DNA from: Owenia fusiformis
Taxonomy: Eukaryota; Annelida; Polychaeta; Sabellida; Oweniidae
Direction of reading: 5' to 3'
Length of the DNA stretch: 64,000 nucleotides
NCBI GenBank assembly: GCA_903813345.2
Contig: CAIIXF020000008.1
Coordinates: 35,612,867 to 35,676,866, forward strand
The notes beneath the pieces are model-generated. The model did not search any database. It was not told the origin of the DNA and saw only the letters and a list, made by a program, of their open reading frames with translations. Position 1 is the first letter of the stretch; every line of letters starts with the position of its first letter. The position numbers were made by a program, and so were the translations under genes. Below are positions 13,001 to 28,000 of this stretch, one piece after another.

Positions 13001-16000
13001 TTATTGCTCTGAACTGAAGGTACCAATAATGTAGTTTATACCGACGTCTATATGCAAGTATAGCCACACCAAGAAACAACAGCAAGATCCCACACGGAAT
13101 TGTTCCAGCCAGTATTACAGTTTTCCAACAGGACAATTTCATCATGCCTATGTCTATCGCATGCATATTTACAACAGAATAATTGAAATACGTGCATTGT
13201 AATTCATCCCAATCCTCAATGTTTCTATTGTGGCTCTGCATCCAATCGATGAAATCAAATGAATGACAGCTACAGATAAGTGGGTTTCCACCCAAGTTAA
13301 TCTTTAACTGATATGGTGAGATTTGATTCAAACGATCCACAAGATTTTGAATATATTTCGGCAAAGTCTGGAATTCATTATTGGATATGTTTAAGTACTC
13401 CAAGTGTTGGGCTGCATCAAGGTTCAGGTTCAACTGTCCCAGTTGGTTTCCATTCAAATAGATTCTTCTCAAATTTTGAGAATGTTTAAACATTGTGAAA
13501 GGGATTCCAGCCATGTTGTTATATGATAGATCTATTTCCTCAAGTCTGGAACAGTTATCGAACATTCCAACTGAAACATTGTCATTATGAAACTCCAAAT
13601 TATTGTGGGACATATCCAATGTTTTGATAGATTCAAATGCACCACTTGTACAAGAAATTGTGGAAGGGAACCATGCAAGTGCAGTCATTGTAACTAAAAT
13701 CAAACACCTCCAAGTGAACAAGTCCAAGGACTGGCCCTAAACGTTGTATAAGTTTCATATTTGAAAAATGAAAATATGTTAATGAATTATGTGTCTGAAA
13801 TTTGATTCCATAGCTTAAGAAGCAGGGTTCCTTATAAATAATAGAGTTATCCAACTCAAAATATTGGAAACTTGGCAATGAAAAAATTATAGTTTCAGCA
13901 ATATCCTTCGAAAGGATTTCAGATGAACCTGTTTTCTCCATCTGGCCACTGTTATGTGAAAGTATAAATTGCTCCAAATGTGTAAGATGGAAAAGTCGTT
14001 TATAAAGATTTCTATAGTCTACAGTCATTTGTATTGTATTTCTTGATAAGTCAATTAATCTGATCTTTGGTATATATACAAGGATTTCAATATCTATGTC
14101 TATGATTGCCAAATTACGAAGCCAAAGGAATTTGATTGGAGAATTTCTTAGGAGATTTAAATCCCCCTTTGTCACAGTTACAGGACTCATATCCATATTT
14201 CTAAAATCTATCGATTCGATTGTAGAGTTTTCCAATCCTCTAAATGTATCAATCCAGGTTCTTGACACGAAACGGTTCCTGTACAGATTTTTATCGTTTC
14301 CATTTCCCTGCACTGATAACTCCTTGATGTTAACAAGGGGACTAAATACGAGAGGATCCACTTTGTCTGCCAAATAATTATTGTTACTCAGGTTAAGGTG
14401 CGTCAAATTATTTAGTCCAGCAAAAGTTTTATTTCCTAGAGTAGAAATGTTGCTGTTTGAAATGACCAACTCTAGTAATTGTCCATAATGCCTTCCAAGC
14501 TCATAGTCATTTAGCATGTTCAAATCAGAGTAGCCTATGAGAAGTTTTGTTATATTTGGTAGACAGTCTGTTGGTAAACTAATAAGTTTCTCACAAACAA
14601 CAGATGTATTTTTACATTCACATATGCTACAACATTCTCTGCTTACATTCCCATAGTTAATAATGAGGTCTCTTCCATTTTTATCATGACACAATAAAAA
14701 TTCAAACATCAACATCATAATCATCAAAATGTGTTTCACAACTGAAGTCATCTTTCTGTCTTAAATGTTCATGTTAATAAACTCAATAATACTGAAGATA
14801 AACACAATTGCACAATCAATTGAATCAAATATGATGTATCTCCCACCCTTAAATACCAATTTTGATGAACCCCTCACTTAAAATCTTTAATAAGGAAGAG
14901 ATATTAAAGCATCAAATTTTTCCTGCAAGCTTATCTCCATCAAATCAATGTTTTGACAAACACAGGGAAGAAAGAGATTTTGAGACAAGAAAGTGGTAGA
15001 TATTTCCTGAAGTAAATTTTAAAATCCTTCTTGATATCTAGAAATTAGTTGCAATTTTATTGTAAGGAAGACAAAAAACATGGGGTAAGAAACGAAGTTT
15101 CCTGCATATGATTAACATTATCAGTGACTTCCTGATATGTGTCTCAGATCCGATCTAGAATTCAAAATCAATCAAGATGATAATCAAAACGAGAAATGAT
15201 GACAAAAATTTTCCTTTTGAATTCCCAATTGTTGCTTAATCCAAAAAATAACTAGAAAGGTGTCGGTGAAATTGAACAGAGTTCAAGATTCTCAAAATTT
15301 TGACTAATATTTTGTCATTTTTTGGTCATCTTATATCAATTTAAGCCATTGGTCAGTTGGCTGGTTGGTTGTCTGTATCGTTGATTGGTTGAATGTCTGG
15401 CTGGTTTGTTGCTTGCTTGGTCGCTTCCTTACTTGGATAGTTGAGAGTGTGGTTAGTTGCTTGTTTATTTGATTGTTTAATTGAAAAAACAATATGTTGA
15501 CATATGAAAATGAAAATGAAAAGAATGGGATTAAGTTAATGTGTAATATGCAAAGTTTAAATGCAGGGAAATAAACCCAGTATCACTTCAGTTCCTTTGC
15601 TTTGACATTAAAAAATGGGATTAAGTGAATGTGTAATATGCGAAGTTTAAATTCAGGAAAGTAAACCCAGTATCACTTCAGTTCCTTTGCTTTGACATTA
15701 AAGAATGGGATTAAGTGAATTTGTAATATGCAAAGTTTAAATACAGGGAAATAAACCCAGTATCACTTCAGTTCCTTTGCTTTTACATGAAAGAATGGGA
15801 TTAAGTGAATGTGTAATATGCAAAGTTAAAATAAAGGGAAATAAACCCAGTATCACTTCAATTCCTTTGCTTTTACATGAAAGAATGGGATTAAGTGAAT
15901 GTGTAATATGCAAAGTTTAAATACAGGGAAATAAACCCAGTATCACTTCAGTTCCTTTGCTTTTACAAGAAAGAATGGATACAGGGAAATAAACCCAGTA

Positions 16001-19000
16001 TCACTTCAGTTCCTTTGCTTTTACAAGAAAGAATGGGATTAAGTGAATGTGTAATATGCAAAGTTTAAATACAGGGAAATAAACAGTATCACTTCAGTTC
16101 CTTTGCTTTTACATGGTTTACCCGGTGGTGAAATATGTCTTTATGCCAATCAAAATTAACAACCAAGTTGCACTTTAACTGCATTATTGACCCATTGAAG
16201 GTGGCAGTAACCATTCAGAATATCAATACACCCTTGTTGATCAATTAAGTTATACAAAGTAACTTAAATCCCCTTGAAGTTTGCCATTACGATGGCTTCC
16301 TATTATTGCTCAATGCAATTGTATATTACGCTTGACTTTCATTTCCGAAACAAACATAACTCAAAGGTAATTGTAAATAGGAAATGCTGTTGCCTAACAA
16401 CACTGCCTTTATGGGTAATTTTGTTGTCCTAGTCGAAAATGAAAGAGACCTACTTTGAAACACCGACTTACATGTCATTTCCTTTCAAGAATGTAATTGT
16501 ATTAAAAGCACATGTTTGTTAGATTTTCATTATATTTTCATTTTTAGACTAGGATGCCATATAATATGATTAAAAACAGATATATTACGAATATAACACA
16601 ATCAGTTTTTGTTTTTGTCTGGAATTACTTAACTATTGAATGAATTGCATATTCAATACCAAAGCAAAAAATGTTTGTTGGGTACATTGCTTAACATATT
16701 TTATATCTCTCTTAATGTTCACTAATTTTTGTCGCACCCTTGGGTGCTATCTTGTATTTTGTGATCAGTTTTTATGTAAGCATATTTAACCCTGAGCAAA
16801 TTTTCAAGATGGAAGATTTTGAAATTGAAAATAGATTTGAAGAGTCAAATCAGCAAAGAATAAAGTAAATAGGCATTATAGAAATGCAAGAAAATGAAGA
16901 TGCTTATTTAAATTCAAAACAGTGTCATTAAATGTCAAGATGGTCATGCTTTAAAATGGGAAATTTAGTGGAAAAGAGTGGATTTAGCAAGGAATAAAGG
17001 TGAGACTATAATATGTATGTGAATATCAGTAAAGCAAACAGTTCTTTTCAATTTTAAAGAGAAAAAAACATAGATGGTCCATAGCATTGGGTACCCTTTG
17101 CAATAGTTGAATTTCACTCCTTAAAAGAGAGCTTCATCTTTATACTCAGAGCTTAAGTACAATGCTCTGTTTCAAAGGGTAGGCAGGGAAGAATTATTAC
17201 AATGTACACACTTTCTTACTTAAACATGATCTCTTGATCATTTGACTAAAACATACATGAACATAATTCAATACATCTATTGTTACTTGATTTCCTTAGG
17301 ATTGAAACTGCCTTGGGAATATAGAAATTCAATCAAGACAATACGGGAAATTATTACCATATCACCATGATAGACAATTGCATCTAATTTCTTCTCATCG
17401 GTTCAATCACATTTCGAGTGAAACAGACAGATGTGACTTTTAAGTATCAGAATGTTAATTTATAAAGAAACGATTTGTAGCAACAGACCTTTTAACATAG
17501 AGCTCAATGTCATAATTCACACGGAGCGATCAATAATTATGTAAAGGATGATTTAATACACAGACACTTCTTATTGATCAATTTCTTCTAGGTGTAAATA
17601 GTTCAAAACAAAAGCATGTCTCTATTTACGGATGTTTTATATTGACCCAATGTGTCTATGTCTAAAGATACTATTAACCTTCCCAAACCATACTATATCA
17701 TACCATACCAAGGAATAAAAGTTATACAATACAATACAATACAATACAATACAATACAATGCAATACAATTTGATACAATACAATACAATTTGATATAAT
17801 ATAATGATTATATAATAAACTACATTGCCACACTATGTAATACAATACCATTTCATGTACCATACCATACCATACCATACCATACCATACCATACAATTC
17901 AATGCAATACAATACAATACAATTTGATATAATATAATACAATAGTATTATGTCGTACTACAATATTTATATTGCAAAGCACAAACTATTTCATATATGT
18001 TTCTACAGAAGTGATTTATGATGCAGTCTTTCTCTCAGTATTAAATATTTAATGGAATTTTCTTCAGCACGGAAATTTATCGCGACAACAAAGTAACCTT
18101 GTTCAAATGCAATCAAAACAAGATTGAATAGAAAGGTGATTTGACACAATCCGAGCCAATTAATCTAAATGCAATTACGATATTTGTGACATGCGAACAA
18201 CACGCCTGATTTCATTTTATGAGAACTGTATTGTATATCTTCAATCTTTTTTAAAACTTGTCGTTATTTTTACATTTTGCAAGGAAACATAAATTCTATG
18301 TTTTATTCATGTCTTTCTGATAAAAATTCAGGGGAATGTAATGAATAGAACAATAACACAAAATAAATTGCTATTTGCTGTAGTGTAGTGTTAAAATATA
18401 TGATGTTAGGCTTCCATTGTAACTCCAGTAGTGTAGTGTAGTGTAGTGTTGTGTAGTATAGTATAGATTAGTATAGTTAAGTTATAGTGAAATATAGTTT
18501 AGTGTATTATGGCTTAGTGCAGTACAGTTGTAATATAGTATAGTTTAGTTGAAGTGAAGTGTTATAGTGTAGTGCAATAAAGTGTAGTATAGTTATAATA
18601 TAGTATATTATATTTGAAGTGAAGTGTAGTGTATTATAGTATAGTTGTAATATAATAATATATAGTTAAAGTGACGTGAAGTGTAGTGATGTTATTATAG
18701 AACAATTATATTAGGTTATGATATAAATGAAAAATAGAGTGGAAATAAATGTAATTGCAAAGATAAAAAAAAATTCATGTAATCAACTCTCAATTCAACT
18801 CTCATATAGTAAAGCCAGTTACAGTTAGTCTTGCATAGATTGTTTAGAAACACATACAGACTGTGACATGAATAAGAGTGAAAGAGGGGGAAGTACATGA
18901 CATTGGTCAGGCCCGTACCTAGGATTTGCCAAGGGGGCGGTTCACTTTTTGGAAAATTCCAGGGGGGTTCCCTTTTAACAATTTTTTTTAAACAAAAAAT

Positions 19001-22000
19001 TGGCCAAAATCACTTAAAAAGTGCTCAGAATGGTGAAAAACTGCATGATTTTGAAATAATTTTTGGCCAGGGGGGAGGGGGGTTCGCTTGAACCCATCTA
19101 ACCCCCCCTGGCTATGGGCCTGTCGGTGCAGGACTAAAATCCCAGAAAACCAGGTATTCAGAATTAAAAGAGAAAAGCTTTGGAATAGACGTTATCAGAA
19201 AACAACTGAAATCCAATATTGTCAAGTAGCCATTGAGTACTGATACGCAATATAGATGTTCGTTACATAGCATTTTTACATTACTCTCAATTTTAAGAAT
19301 ATCACGTAAAGAAGTGTTTGTTAACTAGAAAAAAGACAAAAGATAAAAAGTAACAGTTGGATGTCATGATACTGTGCATTTAATGAATAAAATTGAGATG
19401 TGCATCTCATCTTTTCGTGCAATTACCCTGAAACTTGCAGTAGAATACTATACTCTGAGGGCTATAGATTGTATACAGTTAGAGCTTCATGACCCAGAAG
19501 TAGCTTTTATGGTCTTTGGAGTATAGAAATGTGAAGAATTACCACCTACTTGAGTAAAGGCATGCCATATTCTCTCTAATAAGCGCAAGGTTCACTTCCC
19601 AAATTGAAATTTAAAGGGTAAGATATTGATTGATTCTAATAAGCGCACTTACAAAAAATTAAGAAAAATATATCACCCATAAGCTTTTATGGTCTTTGGA
19701 GTATAGAAATGTGAAGAATACTAACTACTTGAGTAAAGGCATGCCATATTCTCTCTAATTAGCGCAAGGTTCACTTCCCAAATTGAAATTTAAAGGGTAA
19801 GATATTGATTGATTCTAATAAGCACACTTATAATAAATTAAGAAAAATACATCACCCATAAGCTTTTTAGCTGCTATCACTTAAAGGTTTACATACTCTT
19901 AACTACTGTAATTCTATCTCTGCATTAAATATTATCATCAATCGATATCTTGCTGTGTTTAATTCTTACAAAAGTTTCAAATAATCGGAACTATTACATC
20001 AAACTTTTGTTTTCTTGAGACCCTTTTCATAATAAAATGCACATTCTTTCTTCTGAGGAATTTATTCGATATTTCTGCTGTGAAGGATATTGTATACATT
20101 GAAGGGATTCTTTCTTGCGAGCCTATTTTTCTCTCTTGATATGGTAGCTAGAATAAGTTTTATACTATCCATATTTTGCATGTGATAGTGTTTTGATATG
20201 GTTAATATTGATCATTAAAGCGTAACCTTTATGATCTGCTAAGTTAGAATTTCTTTGCTGTTGACGTACAGGTGAAAAATCATTATTTTTGTATAGGGGA
20301 TCAGGAATCAGAAATTAATACTGGAAATCGGGAATCATTATTTCAAGTACAGGTGATCGGGAATCTTTAAATCTGTTCTCATTGGAATCTGGTTATTGAT
20401 GTCTTTTATTGTATTTAAACATTCCACAGTTATGATTATTATCTTATGATTTTATTCTCTTTGATATAAATGAAAAGTCTAAGTTTCTTTATACAGTTTT
20501 GAGAGTAAAATATCTGCCTGTTTTATAGTTCTAGCCAAGCTACAAGACCATGTGATCCCTATCTACTTGACTACATACCTTCTGTAGTAGGGGGGGGGGG
20601 GTCATAGGGGCTTGTAGCTAAACTAGTTTATCACTCTTTGCTCTTTTTCCTTGAATAGATCTATATGATTTTCCATTTTAGGATAAGACCACTGTATCAT
20701 TTTTTTCATGGGGTTATTTTAAACAGTTATTGAAAGGTCAATATGATATTATCTATATTTTATTATCTCCAGTTCTATTCAGTATTTGTACACCAAATTT
20801 TGATAAGTTGTTGACATGTGATAGACTGATAGTGCTTCTTAAAAATTGTATTTTAGGGATAAAATAAGTATAGGTCCCTGGAGGGATATATGTCATTTCC
20901 AGTTTTTACTTAAAAAGTGCTCTTACTTATCCATTACCAGGCCAACATTTTCCTCTTAGCCTATCTTATATTCACTTTGGGAAAGGGTTAAATGTCCTAT
21001 AACTATACAAAGCTTGGACTGAGCTATTCATTTGTATATACATGTACTATATTCTGAATTTCTTACATGCATTTCTACAATTTGAATTTATACTTTAAAA
21101 ATGACATTTAGGTGATTGACCTTTTAGATTGCAAACTGTTTGAATAACTGATTTTCTCATACATGTATATATAATTTCTAGCTCAGATGTTTTATTATAC
21201 TATAAAGAAAATATGATTGTTATTACATGTGTTATTGGTATCTCAGGACAATGTGTGCCTGTGGTACAACTGGATCCATGTTTAGAAAAACGTATGTGAC
21301 ACTAGCAATTTTATCCTGTGTTCCTCTGCTACAATCGCATCCATTCAACCTTTTATATGCAGATCCTCTCAGGAAAGAAATAATTTTCCTATACATTGCC
21401 TTATATGGGTTCCCATGTATGTATATCTATATAAGGATCAATTGCAAGCTTGTTTACTTTATTTCTTGCTGATTTTACTCTTTCCACTCGATTTAAAACA
21501 TGATCAACATGTCATTTGTATCCTCTTGATTTTAATTGTTCCAATATTTTCCTTTATTTTCAGATACAAAGCTCGTGTTGACCTACTTGATTGCAAAGAA
21601 AAGTGTGTCTTGCATAGGACGTGTCTCATCCCGGAAGGAGAATATCTCCGTGAAATCTTGATTTATAACAGGGCAGATGAGATGGCGGAAGTTAAAAATG
21701 ATGAGGGAGCCACTCCTCTTATGATAGCCTGTCAAGGGGGAAATGTCGACCAAGTTAATACTCTATTGGAAGAAAAGGTAAAGATCTAGAGTTCATACAG
21801 GTAGACGTAACCAGGGGGGGGGGGGTTGGATGGGTGTGATCGCAGCTTTAAAATCTTTTTTATTTGAAGCTTCTAGCTCAATTTTGAAGGAAGTTGCATC
21901 AATTTTTGTAAAATTCAAAACAAATATTTTTTTGGCTCGCGTATTCCAAAATCTCACCTACCTCCTGACTGAAAAGTGACATTTTTGGCAATCACACCCC

Positions 22001-25000
22001 TGTGCTGAAATCTGGCTACGCCCATGGGGTATACAATATAAATATGTTCAGAGGTTGTGATTTTTTGAATGGATATTGACAATTGAAGGAGTTGAGGGTG
22101 AGAGTGTGAAATCCTCATATGCATGAAGAACATGCAAAGTATAATGCTAGAGGCAATGTGTATGTTATCATTTTTGCCTCAATATCATTAATGTCCTGTC
22201 ACTAATGTCAGTCAGATTGGTTCAACTTTAATTGGCCATGCCCAGCAAAACAAAGACAAGCCACATGTATAGTTCCCAACCTGATACTTTGTGATTACTA
22301 AGCATACTCAATTAGGGGAGGCATCAAAAGTTCGATGTCGGATAGAAAACTAAATAAATCTAGTTAGGGGGGAGGGGGTTCAAACCCATTTCAATTTGCT
22401 ATCCGACAAATTTCAACATTTCAAATTTTTGGCAATTTCAACGCAGAATGCCTTGGAATGGTTTAAAAATAAAGATTTTACCTGATGCTTTCTTCGTCAA
22501 GATCATTCCAATGGATTCTATTCTATCAATAGTTGTTAAAAGCCGCAAATTACGATAGGAATTAACAAAAACTAGATCGTGTTTAGCAATAATTTTTCAA
22601 ATTCTCAAACCGGAAGTAAGCGATCAACTTTCACGGTATTTAGTTTTGGGGGGGAGGGGGGGGGTCTGAGTCAAAACTAGATTTATTTAGTTTCCGATCC
22701 GACATCGAACTTTTGATGCCTCCCCTTAGGAGATTGATTTTAATCTGAAATTTTAATCTGAAAACTTCAGATCTGAGAAATCTAAGATGATTTTTTAACG
22801 GAAAACATGAACTACTGAGGCATGTTCTTCATCTTAAATACTGATTAATTGCATCTTGTATTCTCCTTCAATACTTCAAAAAATTTAAAACTACTGTTCT
22901 AAGAAACCTTTGTTCAAAAGATTGTTTTTACGTAAAGGAGCCAATTGTTATTTTCATATTTTTTTGTGAATGTTCCAGTTTTTTTGTGAATGTTCCAGTT
23001 TTTTGTACAAAAATCAACCTTCCTAACATATCTGCAACTTTGGGGATTTTTGAACAACGAATCAATAGTCTGGAACACTACCGTCTTTTAAGGGGTAACA
23101 AAATTAGTCCCTATATCCTAACTGTGCCTCTGTGAAAGTGCCTTATTTTCTGTTAATGCTGAATTTAATTCAATATATAGTATTTCTTACTTCAAGGCAT
23201 TCACTGTAAATACAAATCATATATGTGAAAAAGTCACAAAATGAGAGCATTTTTATCAATATATATGGATATTGCTCCTTGTAGAAAACTGGTCTTATCC
23301 AACCACCACTAGGAGTTTCCAAAAGCATTTGAATTAGTTCACATTCAATTAAGGTTTCTAGATATATCAGTCAATGGGAGATAGCAAAAAGAGGACCAAA
23401 AAATGTTTACATGAAAAGGGGTTTGGATTAGAGAGTTGTTGAGATATTTTACTGTGCTATTTGGTTTCACAAATTTCAAAATTTGGGCCCACTTTTGGGT
23501 TTTAGGGGCAAGCGCGGAAGTTTTTTTCTCTGACCTGAAATTTGCCCCCCCCCCTTTTTGGTTCCCAGATCTGTGCCGGGTTTATTTACTATAGAATGAT
23601 TTACTGGACAGAAACTGTAACAATGCTTTTCTAATAAATCTAAATTGTCGTTTTATTGAAAGTAAATTGCATCCTGAGCTAGTAATCACCAATGAATAAC
23701 ACTTACAGTATATGTGGCAGTGTCAGTCAGAGATTTCAACTTATATTAATGTTAATGTATGGTTCAGTCTAAGAGTACCAATGTGTATTTTTCATTTCAT
23801 TGAAAGATCTAATGGAATTTCATTCCTAGGTATTAGTATTCACATACAGTAAAACCTGTTTATCTGAACTTTTCTCTAATCTGAACACCTCTTTATGTGA
23901 ACACTGTTTTCTGTTCACTTTTTAATTTTGCATAGACTAACATAGATGTTAGAAACACATCAAATACAAACACCTGCCAATCTGAACATTTTAGGCCCCA
24001 GTGATGTTCAGATAAGACAGGCTTCACTGTATAATCATCAAAGCACTTACCATTCTCTGAAGTAGACAATGTCTGTTGTGTTACAATACACTGAAGCATT
24101 CTATAAACTTGAAACATTTGTTCTGGGAATTCAAGTGTGTATAATTTCCTAGGAGAAGAACTTTGATTTACACAGTGTTTTCTTGTATTCATTTTCCCAA
24201 AGGATTTTATTGAAAAATGTCCAGTCTAATCTCCATGTTAAAAAAAGTTCAAATGCTTTTTTTTTAACAAGAGTTATAACTTTAAGGTTATATCACAATC
24301 CACATGTCACAAAAATCAACTAGTTGCATGCAATGGTCTAAATTAATCCATTTGGAAAGCAATACATAAATAAAAAATGAAGTGACTGTTGTTATATATC
24401 TCAGTATTATTATATATGATTGTAGACACTACTGACATCTATACTATGTATTTATCTATTTTCATTGAGTGATATGTTTATTAGAGTCTTCTACAAGGAA
24501 AATGCTTGCATTTTTTTACACCACTATTATCAGACGACATGTAATTTCTAATAGACACTGGTACATTTGGTAAAGGAGAGGTTCAAAGAGCAAATGGGGC
24601 CCATTTTCTTCACTGAGGGTCTAAAATGGGAATCTCTGGCCTCTATTTTGGAGAAAATGGCCTCAAATTTCAAAATTTCCTAGTTTTTCTGGGCTTTCAT
24701 GGGAAATCCTGGTTTAGAGCCTTTATATAAATGTTCTAATTCATTTCAATCGAAAACTCCTAAAAGAGAGTTTATTTTTTATTTCCAGACTAGTCTCTTA
24801 GATATTGATTCTACTGGTAAAACCTGCTTACATTATTGTGTGGAAAACAAGGACACCACTGTTGCTGAAATTCTCCTTGAAGCAGACACAGACCATAAAC
24901 TATTACAAATTCAAGATGAAGAAGGATACAATGCAGCTCATATGTGTGTCATTGCGGGCAACAGTGATCTCCTGAAAGTTTTGCTAAAAGAGGGCACTGA

Positions 25001-28000
25001 GATAGAATGTACTGATAAAGAACAGCATACTGCTGTACATTGGGCAACAGGTATGATTTTATCTATAATTTACAGAAAGTGTAATAATTGCAAGATCTGA
25101 AAAGGTACTTCCGTGAATGTCAGAGCTAATTGCATTCATTACATAAATTAGAGAAAAGACGGGAATTAATTTTTGATTTTATAATGTTTGTAGATAATTT
25201 TTTTTGTAACATATCCCTACCTACTAAATTCTGCAAATGGTTAACTGAACTAAAAAAATCCATTTATAAAAAACTAAGAAGATATCAAAGGAGATTTTGC
25301 AGTTCATTCCGTTCACTTTTTGAACACCCTGTAGATTTTTACATTTTATGACTTGAACAATGGTTTCATTTCAGTTTGTGGCCAAGAAGAGATCATAGAT
25401 ATACTATGTGAGTATGATGCTGAACTCTCAAAGCCTGACATCCATCATGCATACCCCCTTCACTATGCTGCCCAGATGTGCGGAGAGGAGGAGGGAAATG
25501 ATCCTGTTACGGGGTTAGCCATCTTGAAAAAACTGCTTTCCAAGGACATCACTATAAATGTAGAAGACAGTGATCAGAGACAGCCACTGTTGTGGGCAGC
25601 TAGTGCTGGTACGTGATTATTTAATGTGATATTGGGGTTTTTTTGGGAAAGTTTTTCATGTTTCCCTTTTGGGAGCTGTATAGGACTGTTGGTATAGCCT
25701 ACCCTACGTAAATCTATATCTGCCCGCTGATGAAAATATAAGTTTTTACAAACTGGCTTTATGTACCTGTAACACATCCAAGTTTGGGAAAGAATAAACT
25801 ACAGGATAGACACAACTGTACAAATTGATTGACACTGATTTGAACTATGGAATAATTGAAAGAATTGTAAATGTGAAACATATCTTGAAACATCATTGGT
25901 CTAATATATGCTTATTATCAATAACTCAAGTATATTCTTAGGTAATCATTTTAAGCGTTCTACTTAAATCAAGAATTGTTTTTATCGAAAAAATATTAAA
26001 TCTTAGAACAGTTTTGCTTTTTTATTTTTGAATTCATAAGTTTTAATTGAATTTTGTGAAATAGTAATTGATGCCTTAAATTGGGAATTAAATATTTTGT
26101 TTAACAGTAATAAGGAGCCAAGAACAAAGGGCAACATTTGAAAACACAAATCAGAATCAAACAATTAAAATAAGGCACTAATATGAAATAATGTAATCAC
26201 ATTGTAACAATTGTTACAATCATGGCATACTATCACATAAAATGGAGGTCCTATATTAGAGTATGCCAATTTGAAATATTCATCTGTTCAGGGCTCAGTT
26301 ATAGCAAATTGGTTTTCAGGACTAGGTGGAAGGGGGAGTGATTCTGTTTTATAATACCTTGTATATCTTAGTACAATTCTGCTGCAGTATAGAGTTGAAT
26401 GTAGTTTAGCAACCTAATCTCTAACACCTAGTTCCCATTGCTCAGTTTATAACAAGATATTGTGGTATCCATGCAGTGTGGCTGTTTGGCTCATGATTAT
26501 GTAAACACAATGGTAGCCCCATAGCCAAAAGGTCTTGCTATTACCCCAAAAATATTCAAATGTACCTTAGAAATTACTCTGGACATTTTAAAGTCAGATT
26601 TCAATAATACTTTGTTCAAAATTAGCATTTTTGTCAATTTTAGTAAATGTTGGCACAAATTACTTCAATCTGATAGAAAAAACAATTTCTTTTAAAATTA
26701 TTTCAATTAATTGTGTTTTGTTTGTATTTGTATTTGCAGGTAGTGGAGATGCCTGTGCAGCTTTGGTGGATTCAGGGGCTGATGTCAATGCAGCTGATAA
26801 AGATGGCCTCAATGGTAAACACTCTTTCATTACTATAAAGCCACTGACCCCTTGTCATATGTCAATGTTTACAGTTTTTAACATTACATGATACATCGCT
26901 TTATCTCAAACTATGAGAGAAATTTTGAATTTCACTAATAAGTTGAATTATCTTACCTTCTTGAATTTTACTTGTCACAACTTTAAACTGCTGATATCAA
27001 AGAATGAAGTTCTCAGGTAATCCTCAGATAACGAGAATTTGTTTATATCTGATAATTGAAAATAAGCTTATCAACCTTCCTGAATTTGATATTTAAAAGT
27101 CAAAGAAGTACAAAAGGAATATTTTGCGACCTATAAAAAGCTGAAAACAGCAAATACATTTTTGCCCTGAATAATATTTGTAAAAAACTGGGTAAAACGG
27201 GGAAAAAAAATTTCTTGTTGCTGTGGTGATGGGGCATGAGTTTTCAAGAAAAAATATTTGCCTGTTCTGACTAATGCAAAAATGGTAAATTGTTTCTTAT
27301 TTTAGCTCTACATTGTGCAGCATCACGTGGCCACACCGCATGTGTAGAAGCTCTAGTCAAGACTTGTAAGGCAGCAATTGATTGTGATGACAAGAATGGG
27401 TGTACTTCATTGTTTTATGCCATCACAATGGATCACCTAGAAACAGCCAAATTGTTGTTGGAGCTAGGTGCATCACCCAATCATCGGGATAAGAAAGGAC
27501 GCAGGTATGTTAAAAACACTTACTGTTCTCCCGGTATTCGCGTGTAATTTAATTTCGCGCTTTTCGCATTTGTGGTAATAATGCAAAAATTAAACTTCGC
27601 AAAATCACATATTCATCAGGATAAGAAAGGACGCTGGTATGATCAAAACACTTACTGTACTACCGACAAATTAGTTTCATGCTTTTCGCGATTCAGGTAA
27701 AATCACAAAAATTAATATTCACAAAATTGTCAATTAAATCCCCAGTGATTTGTAATATTTTTCATTACCTGGGACTCCATTGCATTAAGTTTGTCGAGTG
27801 TTATCAGGCGATAAATCAATGGGATACTAAGCAACAATGTTATTGGCTTATTAGCTCAAATAAACCCAAAAATGACGATGTAGGAGACGATGCAGCATGT
27901 CATTTACCAAGATAACATCAGGTAGGTATACTTATTTCACATGAGGTTACTATATCAGTTTATTACAGGAATTGAGGATTCAGAAAATAATGAAATTTTA

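Larger units (their letters stand above)
10627..21563. other. Intron 2 of the ankyrin gene, hosting TLR copy 1
   Basis: An 11-kb intron. It contains the minus-strand Toll-like receptor copy 1 and its upstream conserved block (to about 15175), a 90-bp satellite, several microsatellites and inverted-repeat elements. The stretches 10627-11940, 16120-17690 and 19870-20530 show only AT-rich sequence with no supported feature. Around 11945-12135 lies a repeat with CGCGCTTGCGCAG and runs of GGCCC, related in inverted orientation to 23475-23560. Confidence 0.7.
21778..24788. other. Intron 3 of the ankyrin gene
   Basis: A 3-kb intron holding three inverted-repeat elements (21801-22027, 22316-22726, 23847-24029). 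Between them, 22740-23470 and 24040-24780 show AT-rich sequence with no supported gene. Confidence 0.75.

Noticed and set aside
15521-16113. CRISPR-like array of regular repeats
   Set aside because: Units are tandem without unique spacers, in an animal intron.
17693-17917. Minus-strand frame rich in Tyr, Cys, Met and Trp
   Set aside because: Translation of (ACAAT)n and (CATAC)n microsatellites.
20589-22665. Long G homopolymers (20589, 21813, 22650) as regulatory G-quadruplex sites
   Set aside because: All lie within inverted-repeat elements and vary between copies; length may also be unreliable. No evidence for function.
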